Source: Hymenobacter oligotrophus (GTDB lineage: Bacteria > Bacteroidota > Bacteroidia > Cytophagales > Hymenobacteraceae). From it: 64,000 bases of DNA. The position numbers were made by a program, and so were the translations under genes. The notes under the pieces were generated by a model. The model was given only the letters and a program-made list of their open reading frames with translations. It was not told where the DNA came from and did not search any database. Shown one piece after another: positions 1 to 7,683 of the stretch; position 1 is the stretch's first letter, and every line of letters begins with the position of its first letter. Where the stretch lies: the NCBI RefSeq assembly GCF_003574965.1, contig NZ_CP032317.1, positions 2,604,001-2,668,000 on the forward strand, written 5' to 3'.

Positions 1-117
1 GGGCTTGCCGGGCGAGCTAAGTGCCACCGACATCTGCTCTTTGTTTTGGGCGGCCAGCGGGCCGGCCCAACCTAGGCAAAGCAGGGCCAGCAAGAATTTA
101 TAGGCGAAGGATTTCAT
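1..117 (-). CDS. Secreted protein, N-terminal fragment (runs off the window start)
   Basis: Only the first 39 codons are visible. They begin MKSFAYKFLLALLCLGWAG and continue to a likely signal-peptidase site after LAAQ, so the product is exported. Its ATG overlaps the TGA of the preceding DUF4097 gene as ATGA, so the two are probably translationally coupled and belong to the sigma/anti-sigma operon. In related operons a second DUF4097-type beta-strand repeat protein often follows the first, and the visible mature start (NKEQMSVALSSPGKP) would suit that, but this is inference because the body of the protein is missing. The leader contains CTAGGT as a Leu-Gly codon pair, part of the CCTAGG bias described in the findings. 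Confidence 0.75.
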   Translation of the reverse strand, partial: MKSFAYKFLLALLCLGWAGPLAAQNKEQMSVALSSPGKP

Positions 118-1022
118 CGGGTTTGTTGCTTAACGGTAACGTTACCGTTGATGGTCTCGAAGCGGAAATCGGCACCGCCCTTGCCCAGCCGCACGGCTGT
201 TTCGCGGCTCAGTTTGTATTTGGTGCCGTTGCCGTTGGCCTGCTGGTTTTGCGACACGCGGGCGGGCAGCACCTCGGTTTTCGGAAAGTCGGTGTACATC
301 TCCCCGTGCATGCTCTTGAAGTACAAGTCGCCGGAGGTATTGCTGGGGTAGCTCACCACAATGTCGCCGTTGATGGTGTGGTAGGAGGCCGAGGTGGTGG
401 GCGCCGCGGCGTAGCTTACCTCCACTTTGCCGTTCACGGTGTGGGCCAGCCTCAGGGCATTGGCGTTGCTGATGCGGATGCTGCCATTTACGTTGCGGGC
501 CTGTAGCGGCCCCGATACATCCTGCACCACCACTTCGCCGCCGTTTACGGTACTCACGCGCACCTCCATGCTGGCGGGCACTTTCAGCACGTAATCGAAC
601 TCGTACTGGTAGTTGGGGCGGTCGGAGCTATTGCGGTTGTTCCAGTTGTCGCTGAAGCGGCCGCCCGAGGGTTGGTTGCGGCGGTTGGGGCGCGAGTCGT
701 GCGGGCCGGCTACGTACAGCAGCACGCTGTCGCCGCGCTGCTCAAAGCCGGGTTGGGCTTCCTTCTTGCCTTGCTCAAGCAGCTCGGGCGTATCGGCCTT
801 GATGGTTTTGGTGATTTCGACCACCACGCTCTTGCCGCTGTAGCCCTGCACCGATACGGAGCCCATGATGTTGTAGAGGGCCAGCGTGGCGCGGCTCGCG
901 TCGCCGCTTAGGGCAAACTCGCGCTTGATCTGCTCTTTGCTTTCGCGGCCTTGCGCAAGCAACGAGCCGCTAGGCAGAAACAGAAGTGTCAGAGCCAGGC
1001 TGAATATGGATGCGGTTTTCAT
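114..1022 (-). CDS. DUF4097-family beta-strand repeat exported protein
   Basis: A signal peptide (MKTASIFSLALTLLFLPSG, cleavage after LLAQ) is followed by about 280 residues rich in short beta-strand repeats with recurring Val/Ile-Asn-Gly turns (STVNGG, RNVNGS, HTVNGK, HTINGD, ETINGN). This pattern is typical of DUF4097, a family predicted to form a right-handed beta solenoid. I chose the start at 1022 because the longer upstream reading would place 18 non-signal residues before the signal peptide. With this start the gene overlaps the end of the anti-sigma gene by 53 bp, which suggests coupled translation. It is the third gene of an ECF sigma, anti-sigma, DUF4097 operon, so it may be a target or sensor of that envelope-stress-type circuit. 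The biochemical role of the family is unknown. Confidence 0.85.
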   Translation of the reverse strand: MKTASIFSLALTLLFLPSGSLLAQGRESKEQIKREFALSGDASRATLALYNIMGSVSVQGYSGKSVVVEITKTIKADTPELLEQGKKEAQPGFEQRGDSVLLYVAGPHDSRPNRRNQPSGGRFSDNWNNRNSSDRPNYQYEFDYVLKVPASMEVRVSTVNGGEVVVQDVSGPLQARNVNGSIRISNANALRLAHTVNGKVEVSYAAAPTTSASYHTINGDIVVSYPSNTSGDLYFKSMHGEMYTDFPKTEVLPARVSQNQQANGNGTKYKLSRETAVRLGKGGADFRFETINGNVTVKQQTR

Positions 1023-1902
1023 TGGTTTTCGGTTGGGCTGAGGGGTCGTTGGGCCGACCGGTGGACAAAGACTCAATGCTTTGCTCGATTTTGCTTTTTA
1101 CTTGCTCGTTCAGGTCGTCCTGCTTCAGGAGCTTGCGCAGCTGGCGCACCGAGCGGGGGTCTTGCAGTTGCACCATCACATCGGCCATGGCAGCCTGCAC
1201 GAGCGGCGACTCTTGGCGAGCCAGCGAGCGTACCAGCCCTTGGCGCACGATGGGGTCGTTGGCGAGGCTGGCCAGCACCTCCAGCGTGGCGAGGCGCACG
1301 TTCACGTTGGGGTCGTGGTTGAGGGTACTGAGCAGGGCCTGCACCACCCGTTCGTTGCTGGGAGCCAGCTCTTCGGCGTAGCTCACGGCCCGCAGCCGCT
1401 GCACGGCCGAGGGATTATCCAGAAGGGCCAGTAGTTGGGCTTGCTCGGCCGATTGTTGCGGCGCGGGCGCCGTGGCCACGGCTTCGGTGTTGGGGCCTAG
1501 GTCGGTGGGTTCGGTGCGGGCTTTCAGGAGGTAGCCGCCAGCCAAGCCTACCACCAGCAGCACCAGGCTGTAGGCGAGGCGCAGGCCGTACTCGGGCTGC
1601 CACCACTCGCGCAGGCGCTGCACCACGGCCTGCACCGACCACCGCTGCTTGCGCTCCGCCTCGGCCCTGAACTCGGCCAGCATGTTGTAGAAACCGGGGC
1701 GCAGTCGCTCGCTGGGCTCGGGCACGGGCAGGCTGCCCATGGTTTGCCACAGCTGCCACAGGGCGGCTTGCTGCTGGCGGCAGTCGGGGCAATGGGCCAG
1801 GTGGGCCGCCATTACCTGCGCTTCGGCGGGGGATAATTCGTTGGCAAGCCAGTCCATCAACCCCTCTTGCACGCTCTCGCAGTTAGTGAACTTTGCTTCC
1901 AT
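970..1902 (-). CDS. Anti-sigma factor with zinc-finger, one TM helix and HEAT repeats
   Basis: Residues 1-45 hold a zf-HC2-type zinc-binding anti-sigma domain with the H-x3-C-x2-C core HLAHCPDC. A single membrane helix (about residues 108-126, YSLVLLVVGLAGGYLL) follows, and the periplasmic part (about 150-290) contains HEAT-like helical repeats (RLRAVSYAEEL, NVRLATLEVLASLAN, PLVQAAMADVMVQL). The start codon overlaps the end of the sigma-factor gene by 20 bp, and the C-terminus overlaps the DUF4097 gene. The family binds and holds its partner ECF sigma factor at the membrane. The periplasmic HEAT array is an unusual sensor part and could bind the co-encoded DUF4097 protein; that link is inference. 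Confidence 0.88.
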   Translation of the reverse strand: MEAKFTNCESVQEGLMDWLANELSPAEAQVMAAHLAHCPDCRQQQAALWQLWQTMGSLPVPEPSERLRPGFYNMLAEFRAEAERKQRWSVQAVVQRLREWWQPEYGLRLAYSLVLLVVGLAGGYLLKARTEPTDLGPNTEAVATAPAPQQSAEQAQLLALLDNPSAVQRLRAVSYAEELAPSNERVVQALLSTLNHDPNVNVRLATLEVLASLANDPIVRQGLVRSLARQESPLVQAAMADVMVQLQDPRSVRQLRKLLKQDDLNEQVKSKIEQSIESLSTGRPNDPSAQPKTNENRIHIQPGSDTSVSA

Positions 1903-2449
1903 TTTCCAGGGTCAGATATATGTTTTTGAGTTGGTTGAGGGCCCGGTGCGCGCGCACCTTCACGGCCCCCACCGTGGTATCGAGCAGCTGCGCTATCTGC
2001 TCGTATTTCAGCTCCTGAAAGCGGCTCAGCACGAGCACTTCCCGCTGATCGGCACTTAGCCGTGCCATGGCTTTGTGCAGCAGGTCTACCTCCTGCTCCT
2101 TGTGCAGGCTGGCGTCGGCCGCCGTGCCGCCTGCAATTTTCTCGGCGTAATCGGCCACGTCGTGGTGGTGCGCCGAGGGCTTGTTCTTCTTCGCGGCATC
2201 GGCTAGCACGTTGCGCGCGAGGTGGTACATCCAGGTCCGGAACTCGCCCTCGCCGGTAAAGGTGTGCCGGTACTTGAGCATGCGATAGAACACGGTTTGC
2301 ACCAAGTCTTCGCTCGTGGTGGAGTTGCCGCTCGAGTGGTAGAAAAAAGCAAACAACGGCCGGTGGTAGCGCTCGAATAGCAACCCCATCTTATCGACCT
2401 GCCCCTCCTTCACTTGGAGCATTAGCGCATTGTCGGTCAGCGAGTTCAA
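1883..2449 (-). CDS. ECF-type RNA polymerase sigma factor
   Basis: At 188 residues this has the usual ECF sigma length. Region 2 spans about residues 22-90 (RYHRPLFAFF, SEDLVQTVFYRML, EFRTWMYHLARNVLAD) and region 4 about 125-180 (LSADQREVLVLSRF, KYEQIAQLLDTTVGAVKVR), the latter being the -35-element helix-turn-helix. The next gene starts inside the last 20 bp and encodes the membrane anti-sigma factor, so this is a cognate pair. It is the first gene of a minus-strand operon with a DUF4097 protein and a further exported protein. The promoter is not obvious; ECF operons are usually autoregulated. Confidence 0.93.
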   Translation of the reverse strand: MNSLTDNALMLQVKEGQVDKMGLLFERYHRPLFAFFYHSSGNSTTSEDLVQTVFYRMLKYRHTFTGEGEFRTWMYHLARNVLADAAKKNKPSAHHHDVADYAEKIAGGTAADASLHKEQEVDLLHKAMARLSADQREVLVLSRFQELKYEQIAQLLDTTVGAVKVRAHRALNQLKNIYLTLENGSKVH

Positions 2450-2720
2450 GGATCAGAGCGATGAGTAGGTGTCGTATTCGGGTGTGGAAACTTCGCCTTT
2501 TGGGCAAGGTTACAGCCCGAGTATAGATTTTTTTTGACGCGTGCTGTAGCGCGACGTCCAGTTGCAGCTCTCAGATAGTAAAATCGACAACGGCTCGAGG
2601 CACCTGCCCCGAGCCGTTGAAGTATCTAACATAGGATCAACCGTGCTGGTAAACGCGGACTGAACTGAAAGTCGGCGTAGCCAAATCCGCGCTACACCGC
2701 CGCAGGTGCCTATAAAGCAC
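2450..2720. other. Intergenic region with a hairpin and a degenerate palindromic repeat
   Basis: No convincing gene lies between the sigma gene and the fasciclin terminator. A hairpin with a 10-bp stem (CAACGGCTCG) spans 2588-2619. Around 2540-2560 and 2655-2700 there are eroded matches to the palindromic repeat that is intact at 27.45-27.61 kb (GTAGCGCGGACT, CCGCGCTACA). A 74-codon ORF here (2510-2734) has no recognisable features and I do not call it. Confidence 0.4.
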
Positions 2721-2754
2721 AAGCCCGCCGGCAACCTAGGTTGCCGGCGGGCTT
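2721..2754 (-). terminator. Perfect 34-bp palindrome, terminator of the fasciclin gene
   Basis: A 14-bp arm AAGCCCGCCGGCAA and its exact complement surround the central palindrome CCTAGG, so the whole 34 bp is self-complementary. It lies 35 bp beyond the fasciclin stop codon. T-rich sequence follows on both sides, so it could act in both directions. Confidence 0.75.
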
Positions 2755-2788
2755 AGTGTTTTTGTGAGCGTGTGGTGCCTAAGCAGAA

Positions 2789-3361
2789 TTACTTCGGCAG
2801 CATCACTTTGTCGATTACGTGAATCACGCCGTTGCTCTGGTTCACGTCGTAAGTCGAGATAGTAGCTACGTTGCCCGATTCGTCGGTGATTACCACGTTG
2901 TTTTTGCCGTTCATTTGGGCTACCAGCGTGCCGCCGCTAACGGTTTTCAGCGAAGCTTTGCCTTTGCCGGCCTTGATAGCTGCCATCAGCTTATCAGCCG
3001 TCATGTTGCCGGCTACTACGTGGTAGGTGAGCACCTTGGTAAGGGTGGCTTTGTTTTCGGGCTTCAGCAGGTTATCAACGGTGCCGGCAGGCAGGTTTTC
3101 GAAGGCATCGTTTACCGGCGCGAATACCGTGAAGGGGCCTTTGCCTTGCAGCGTCTCAACGAGGCCAGCTGCTTTTACGGCGGCTACCAGCGTGGTGTGG
3201 TCGGCTGAGTTCACGGCGTTTTCTACGATGTTCTTGCTCGGCAACATGGCCTTGCCACCTACCATTACGCTGTTGGGCGACATCATGGCTTGGGCCGAAG
3301 CCGAGTGAGCAGCTACACCAAGAAGGGCTACCAGGGCGAGAGAGAAGAAGTTCTTTTTCAT
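2789..3361 (-). CDS. Secreted fasciclin (FAS1) domain protein
   Basis: A signal peptide (cleaved near SASAQ, residue 24) precedes one FAS1 domain of about 135 residues. The typical H1 motif is visible as GPFTVFAPVNDAFENLPAG, with YHVVAGNMT after it and the H2-like end NGVIHVIDKVMLP. FAS1 proteins are adhesive or cell-surface-associated and have no enzymatic activity in known bacterial members. The gene is monocistronic on the minus strand, with a strong palindromic terminator 35 bp downstream. The 190-residue length is normal for single-domain bacterial members. Confidence 0.93.
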   Translation of the reverse strand: MKKNFFSLALVALLGVAAHSASAQAMMSPNSVMVGGKAMLPSKNIVENAVNSADHTTLVAAVKAAGLVETLQGKGPFTVFAPVNDAFENLPAGTVDNLLKPENKATLTKVLTYHVVAGNMTADKLMAAIKAGKGKASLKTVSGGTLVAQMNGKNNVVITDESGNVATISTYDVNQSNGVIHVIDKVMLPK

Positions 3362-3477
3362 GGTTTGGAACAGGAGAGAATGAATGTGCCGGAACCTACG
3401 GGGGCCGCTTTGCTAGCGGATTTCGATGCCCCGAAAATTCTTGGCACAAACCTCTTCAGCGCCTCGCCATCAGCTGT

Positions 3478-6354
3478 TTAAATTCCTATATCGAGCACCA
3501 GTGGCTGCAGCACCCAGCCTCCGGTACGGGTATCGTACACAAAGCGCAGGCCCGTTTCGAGGGGGGTACGCAGGCGCAGCACGTTGAACACCACCGTGGC
3601 GCTGAGTCCTAGGTTTTGGTACGAGCGCGAGCCCACGAAGCGCCCCTCCACGTTGCGGCCATGTGCCCAGTCGGCAAAGCCCGAGCCCGTGAAGCGCTGC
3701 ACGTACAGCCAGCGGCCAAGCGCCCAGTGCGTGTCGGCCAAGGGCAGGCGGTACTCGATGCTGGCCGTGCGTAGCCGATCGAAGCTGACGTAGCCCGAAC
3801 CGCGCGGGAAAAACACGGCCGGCGCAAACTGGTACTCGCGCTGCTGCTGCCACTGGTAGCCGCCGCGCACCCGAATGTTGTGGTGCTTGCCGATGCCAGG
3901 AAAATACACGCTGCCCTGCACCGCCCACTGCGAGGCCTCGAGCCCGCGGCCAAACGGCGTGGTGCGCCCCGTGGCCAGCAGGCTTTGCCCCCACCTAGGA
4001 CCCACATCGCGGGTGCTTTGCTTGAGCACGCGGGCGTAGCTTATGCTGCCCTGCACGCCGTTGAGCGGACTGTTGGGCCCAACCTCGGTAATGCGCCGCA
4101 CGGGCAGGTTATAGTCGCGCACTTGCTCGTGCAGGTAGTAGGCACCTAGGGTAAGTGCCTGCAGGTACTTGGAGCGCGTGAGCGTGAGCGGCAAGCGTAG
4201 GCCGGTGGTTAGGCGGGTGTAGCGCCACCGGTCGCGGTACACGTCGCCTTCGTACAGAATGCCGGCGTTGCGGCCGCCGTGCTCAATATCGAGGTCGAAA
4301 ACGGGGTAACGCCCTTGGTAGCTCACGCCCCCGAAAAAGCCCGCTGTGCGCTCGGCCTGGTCGAACGACACGCCGGCAATGGCTTGCGTGGTGTTCAGGA
4401 AATCCTGCGACCGAACACCTAGGCTGAGGCTATTGCCCGCGGGGCTTTGCACCAACCCCCAACCAAATACATTGAACGCGTGGCGCAGCGGCGAGTAGGG
4501 CCGCACGGCGTAGGCCTTGCCCGAGTCGGCGGGGGCTGCGAGCTGGGGCAGCAAGCGCCGGGCGCCGGGCTCTTGCGCCGCGAGTTGCGCCGAGTACAAG
4601 CGGGCCGGATCGGCAGTGGCTGCGGGTACCTCGCGCCAGGTGGCGGGGTCGAGCGGCATTTCCATCACGCGGGCACCCTGTGCGCGGTAATCGTGGAAAG
4701 CCAGGCGGCGCCCGTCGGGCGACACGGCCGCGTGGTAGGCGCCAAATGGCCGGCTGGTAACCTGGTAGGTGCGCCCCGTGCCGGTGTGCACGGCGTGCAC
4801 GTTATCGAGGCCCGACTGTGGCGCGTTGTACAGCACGTACTCGCCCCAAGGCTGCGGGTTGCTGAGGTTTACGTTGGCTACCGGCAGCAGCTCCCGCACT
4901 TGGTTGGTGGCGGGGTTTATCAGCTCAAGGGTTTTGCCCTCGGCCCGCAGCACTACCGCCACCAATTGCTGGCCATCGGGGGTAAAGCGGGGCTGGATGT
5001 AGAGCTGATTTTTCGGGTTAGGCAGGGTTTGCAGCACCTTGCCTGTGGCGGCATCGAGCAGCACCAGCGCGTGGCGGTAGCTTTCGTCGGTTTGCGTGGC
5101 TACAAGGCGGGTGCCGTCGGGCGAGAGGGCCGCGGCGGTGTAGCGGCTGCCTTGGGTGAGGCGCGTGAGGCGGCCGGTGCCCAGGTCGAGCAGGCGCAAC
5201 TCGGTAAAGATGCGCTGCCCCCACCGCGGGTCGAAACCGTACTCGGGCCACACGGCTTTGCCCGCCGCCACCGACAGCATTTCGGGCCAGTTCAGCTGCC
5301 CCAGCACAAACACTTTTTGCTCGCGGCCATTCCGGCCGAGGCGCACCAGCTGGGCAATGTCGCCGAGGCCGGTTTTCAGGGCCAGCACGGTGCTATCGGA
5401 GAGGTACTGCGGAAACTCGTACTGCGTGAACACTTTTTCGGTGGCCTCCACGGGCAGGTCGCGGCCAGTGGTGAGCACCAGCTCGCGCTGCTGGGCGCGC
5501 CACGTCGAGTCGGCCTCCTGCATGCTGCGCTGGTACAGTTGCTCCACGCGCAGGCCGGTTTCGCGGCGGATGCTGCGCGAAAACGAATACGGGTAGAACG
5601 GAAAGCGGTAGTACCGATCGAGCACCCGGTCCCACACGTCGGGGCCGTGGTGGTTTTTCAGGTACGAAGTCATGAAGTACCCGAGCACGTACCAGTTGGG
5701 CACAAAGTCGCGGTACGAGCCATTCACGGCTTTGGGGTAGCTGTAGCGCCGCCCCGAAAGCAAGTTGGCGCGCATGCCCACATCGAAGCTCGGAATGCGC
5801 CCGCGGCCGCTGCGCGTGAGGGCCGTTTCGGTGCCCACGGCGTCGCCCTCAAAAAACCACGGCGGCACGCCTACCGAGGCTACACCTAGGGCGCCCTGGC
5901 CAAGCAGCGGCACCAGCAAGCGACCAACGCCCTGCCGGGCCTTATCGAACTGGCCCACGTGCCGAAACTCGTGCACGGCCAGCTGATCAAGCCAATCCAA
6001 GGTACCCAAGCTCATGTCCTGCGGCGGCACCACAAAAAACTCGGAGTGGCGCGGCAGAAACGTAACAAACCCGTTGCTGACGGTGGTTTGGTTTTGCAGC
6101 ACCACGGTAATGGGCCGCGCCGTTACGCCCAGCGTGGCCGAGCCCACGGCGTGCACCTGCTCGAGGCGGCGGGCGGTGCGCTGCGCAGCCGAGTCGAAGC
6201 CCTGCGGATAGAGCACGCTGAAGTGCGGCGTGCGCACCTGCCGCCACTGCAGCGAGGGCGGGTTTTGCTCGAGGATAGGCAGCGACTGCGCCGAGGCCGA
6301 AAACGCGGCTACCGCGGCCAGGCCGCAAGCGCCGAAAAAGGAGAAGCGAAGCAT
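3478..6354 (-). CDS. Exported HExxH protein with TolB-like propeller and C-terminal beta barrel
   Basis: A signal peptide (cleavage after SASAQ) is followed by a gluzincin-like N-terminal domain. The motif HEFRH at residues 128-132 matches the HExxH zinc site, and the preceding LDWLDQLAVHEF and the later FFEGDAVGTE resemble the peptidase-MA arrangement. About residues 300-560 contain WD40/TolB-like propeller blades (SPDGTRLVATQ, TPDGQQLVAV, SPDGRRLAFHDY). From about 640 to the end the protein is dominated by alternating aromatic-rich strands typical of an outer-membrane barrel, ending VLDIGI. I infer a surface-exposed outer-membrane protein that may be a peptidase; activity is unproven. The gene stands alone between the fasciclin and lipoprotein genes. 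Confidence 0.8.
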   Translation of the reverse strand: MLRFSFFGACGLAAVAAFSASAQSLPILEQNPPSLQWRQVRTPHFSVLYPQGFDSAAQRTARRLEQVHAVGSATLGVTARPITVVLQNQTTVSNGFVTFLPRHSEFFVVPPQDMSLGTLDWLDQLAVHEFRHVGQFDKARQGVGRLLVPLLGQGALGVASVGVPPWFFEGDAVGTETALTRSGRGRIPSFDVGMRANLLSGRRYSYPKAVNGSYRDFVPNWYVLGYFMTSYLKNHHGPDVWDRVLDRYYRFPFYPYSFSRSIRRETGLRVEQLYQRSMQEADSTWRAQQRELVLTTGRDLPVEATEKVFTQYEFPQYLSDSTVLALKTGLGDIAQLVRLGRNGREQKVFVLGQLNWPEMLSVAAGKAVWPEYGFDPRWGQRIFTELRLLDLGTGRLTRLTQGSRYTAAALSPDGTRLVATQTDESYRHALVLLDAATGKVLQTLPNPKNQLYIQPRFTPDGQQLVAVVLRAEGKTLELINPATNQVRELLPVANVNLSNPQPWGEYVLYNAPQSGLDNVHAVHTGTGRTYQVTSRPFGAYHAAVSPDGRRLAFHDYRAQGARVMEMPLDPATWREVPAATADPARLYSAQLAAQEPGARRLLPQLAAPADSGKAYAVRPYSPLRHAFNVFGWGLVQSPAGNSLSLGVRSQDFLNTTQAIAGVSFDQAERTAGFFGGVSYQGRYPVFDLDIEHGGRNAGILYEGDVYRDRWRYTRLTTGLRLPLTLTRSKYLQALTLGAYYLHEQVRDYNLPVRRITEVGPNSPLNGVQGSISYARVLKQSTRDVGPRWGQSLLATGRTTPFGRGLEASQWAVQGSVYFPGIGKHHNIRVRGGYQWQQQREYQFAPAVFFPRGSGYVSFDRLRTASIEYRLPLADTHWALGRWLYVQRFTGSGFADWAHGRNVEGRFVGSRSYQNLGLSATVVFNVLRLRTPLETGLRFVYDTRTGGWVLQPLVLDIGI

Positions 6355-6539
6355 CGGTAGTAAAGCTGCGGCGCAGCGGCGGCATTTGCAACCTAGGCGC
6401 CGGGCTTGGGCCTCTTAGGCACGCAAGCAAGTGGTTGCCCCCGGCGGCCTAACTTGCGGGCCGCGCCGGGCGCACCATTCGGGGGCGGCCGGCGTTGGCT
6501 TGCTACCATACGCATTTTCCTTTTTCGTCTTTTCGTCGC

Positions 6540-7031
6540 ATGAAAAACTGGTTTGCCTTTTTGCCTTTGCTGGCCGCTTTCGGCTGCTCCACGCCCGAGC
6601 TGCCGCAACCCCAGCCTGGCGGCGCCCTCGAGCAAAGCCAAGTGTACTCGATCAGCTACAGCAAGCAAGCCGCCAACGGCCAGCCCGTGCAGCTCGACGA
6701 CGCCCGCATTGAGGTGTATACCGCCGAGCCCGAAGCAAGCAACGGCACTTTTACGCTGAAACCCTACGCGCTGCGCACCACCTACACCAACGCGTCGGCC
6801 TCGCCCGTGCTGATTGATTTGCCCGCCGTAACCACGTACGCCGGCGGCCCGGCGGCCAAGCTGCGCTTGGTGCTCTCGAGCAGCGCCCGGCCCGCCGCTG
6901 GCCAGGTGCTCGATGTGCACGTGTACCAAGGCCGCACCGAGGTGTTTGCCGCCCAGCACACCGGCGCTTCGGCCCAGCAAAACGGCAGCCGCTACGAAAC
7001 CATTGCCGACTACAGCATTGCGCCGCTGTAG
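6540..7031 (+). CDS. Small lipoprotein of unknown function
   Basis: The start at 6540 gives a short leader (MKNWFAFLPLLAAFGC) with lipobox AAFGC, so the product is probably lipidated at Cys16. The mature part (about 148 residues) is predicted to be beta-rich (YTNASASPVLIDLPAV, RLVLSSSARPAAG) and resembles small immunoglobulin-like lipoproteins, but I recognise no family. An in-frame upstream ATG at 6495 would put 15 extra residues before the leader, and I rejected it. A strong bidirectional terminator follows. Confidence 0.75.
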   Translation: MKNWFAFLPLLAAFGCSTPELPQPQPGGALEQSQVYSISYSKQAANGQPVQLDDARIEVYTAEPEASNGTFTLKPYALRTTYTNASASPVLIDLPAVTTYAGGPAAKLRLVLSSSARPAAGQVLDVHVYQGRTEVFAAQHTGASAQQNGSRYETIADYSIAPL

Positions 7032-7053
7032 GCCCGGTGCTGCCGCTTACGCA

Positions 7054-7096
7054 ACCGCCCCGCGCGGCGCTGTTTAACGGCGCTGCGCGGGGCGGT
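7054..7096. terminator. Bidirectional terminator hairpin between convergent genes
   Basis: The 12-bp arm ACCGCCCCGCGC at 7054-7065 pairs exactly with 7085-7096. It separates the convergent lipoprotein (plus) and STAS-like (minus) genes. Confidence 0.7.
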
Positions 7097-7107
7097 GTCC
7101 TAGGTGG

Positions 7108-7503
7108 CTACATGTGGCGCAGCCACGAGGAGGCTGTGTCCAGGTTGTCGAAGGTCATCACGATGGGCTTGGTGGTGTGCTGCAGCGTGAGGTCGGTGGA
7201 GAGGCGGCTGTAGACGTTGGGCGAGTACACCCAGGCGAAGTACTCCAGGCCGGCCGCGGCCATGGCCGGAAACCACACCTTGCCGCCCCACTCCGCCGCG
7301 TCGGCCCAAATGGTTTGCACCTGCCGGTTGTCGTTGAGCACCTTGCGGCAGCGCTCCTGCTTCAGGCACTCGAGCATTTGCAGCGCCCCGGCTTGCACGC
7401 TGGTCAAATCCTGATCGGGGCCCCAGTCAACGTACAGCCAATCGTTCCCAAAATCGTAGTAAATGCTGATGGTAGCATCCTCGTAAAGAGTGCGGAGGGC
7501 CAT
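7108..7503 (-). CDS. STAS/SpoIIAA-like small cytoplasmic protein
   Basis: At 131 residues with no signal peptide, the protein begins with alternating short strands and helices (YDFGNDWLYVDWG, LTSVQAGALQMLECL, RCRKVLNDNRQV) that resemble the SpoIIAA-like/STAS-like single-domain proteins common in Hymenobacter. The family assignment comes from this pattern and the length, not from a diagnostic motif. Its reading frame is intact, and codon use matches the neighbours. It faces the multi-PAS histidine kinase gene divergently across 180 bp, so a link to signalling is possible but not shown. Confidence 0.65.
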   Translation of the reverse strand: MALRTLYEDATISIYYDFGNDWLYVDWGPDQDLTSVQAGALQMLECLKQERCRKVLNDNRQVQTIWADAAEWGGKVWFPAMAAAGLEYFAWVYSPNVYSRLSTDLTLQHTTKPIVMTFDNLDTASSWLRHM

Positions 7504-7616
7504 GGAGCAGGCTAAAAACGAGACGAATCTGCTTTAAACGGAATAGTTGAGCTAAGGTTGCGCCGCTGCAGGCGCTGGCCGCGAATTTTAGCCCGTCAAG
7601 CCTCGCCGAAATACCG

Positions 7617-7644
7617 TTGGTGGGCCGGCAGCATGCTATATTTG
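7617..7644 (+). promoter_or_regulatory. Bacteroidota-type promoter of the multi-PAS kinase gene
   Basis: TTG at 7617-7619 and TATATTTG at 7637-7644 are separated by 17 bp. This fits the known Bacteroidota primary-sigma consensus TTG-N17-23-TAnnTTTG and lies 40 bp before the start codon. Confidence 0.75.
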
Positions 7645-7683
7645 GCTGAAACGAGCTCATTGCACCTCGGGCTCGTTTAGCAT

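Noticed and set aside
2510-2734. A 74-codon minus-strand ORF between the sigma-factor and fasciclin genes
   Set aside because: It runs through a hairpin, an eroded repeat and most of the fasciclin terminator, and its translation has no protein-like pattern.
4447-5889. A 480-codon plus-strand ORF opposite the HExxH/TolB protein
   Set aside because: It is the antisense shadow common in GC-rich genes: His-, Arg- and Gly-rich translation, while the minus-strand frame has clear domains.
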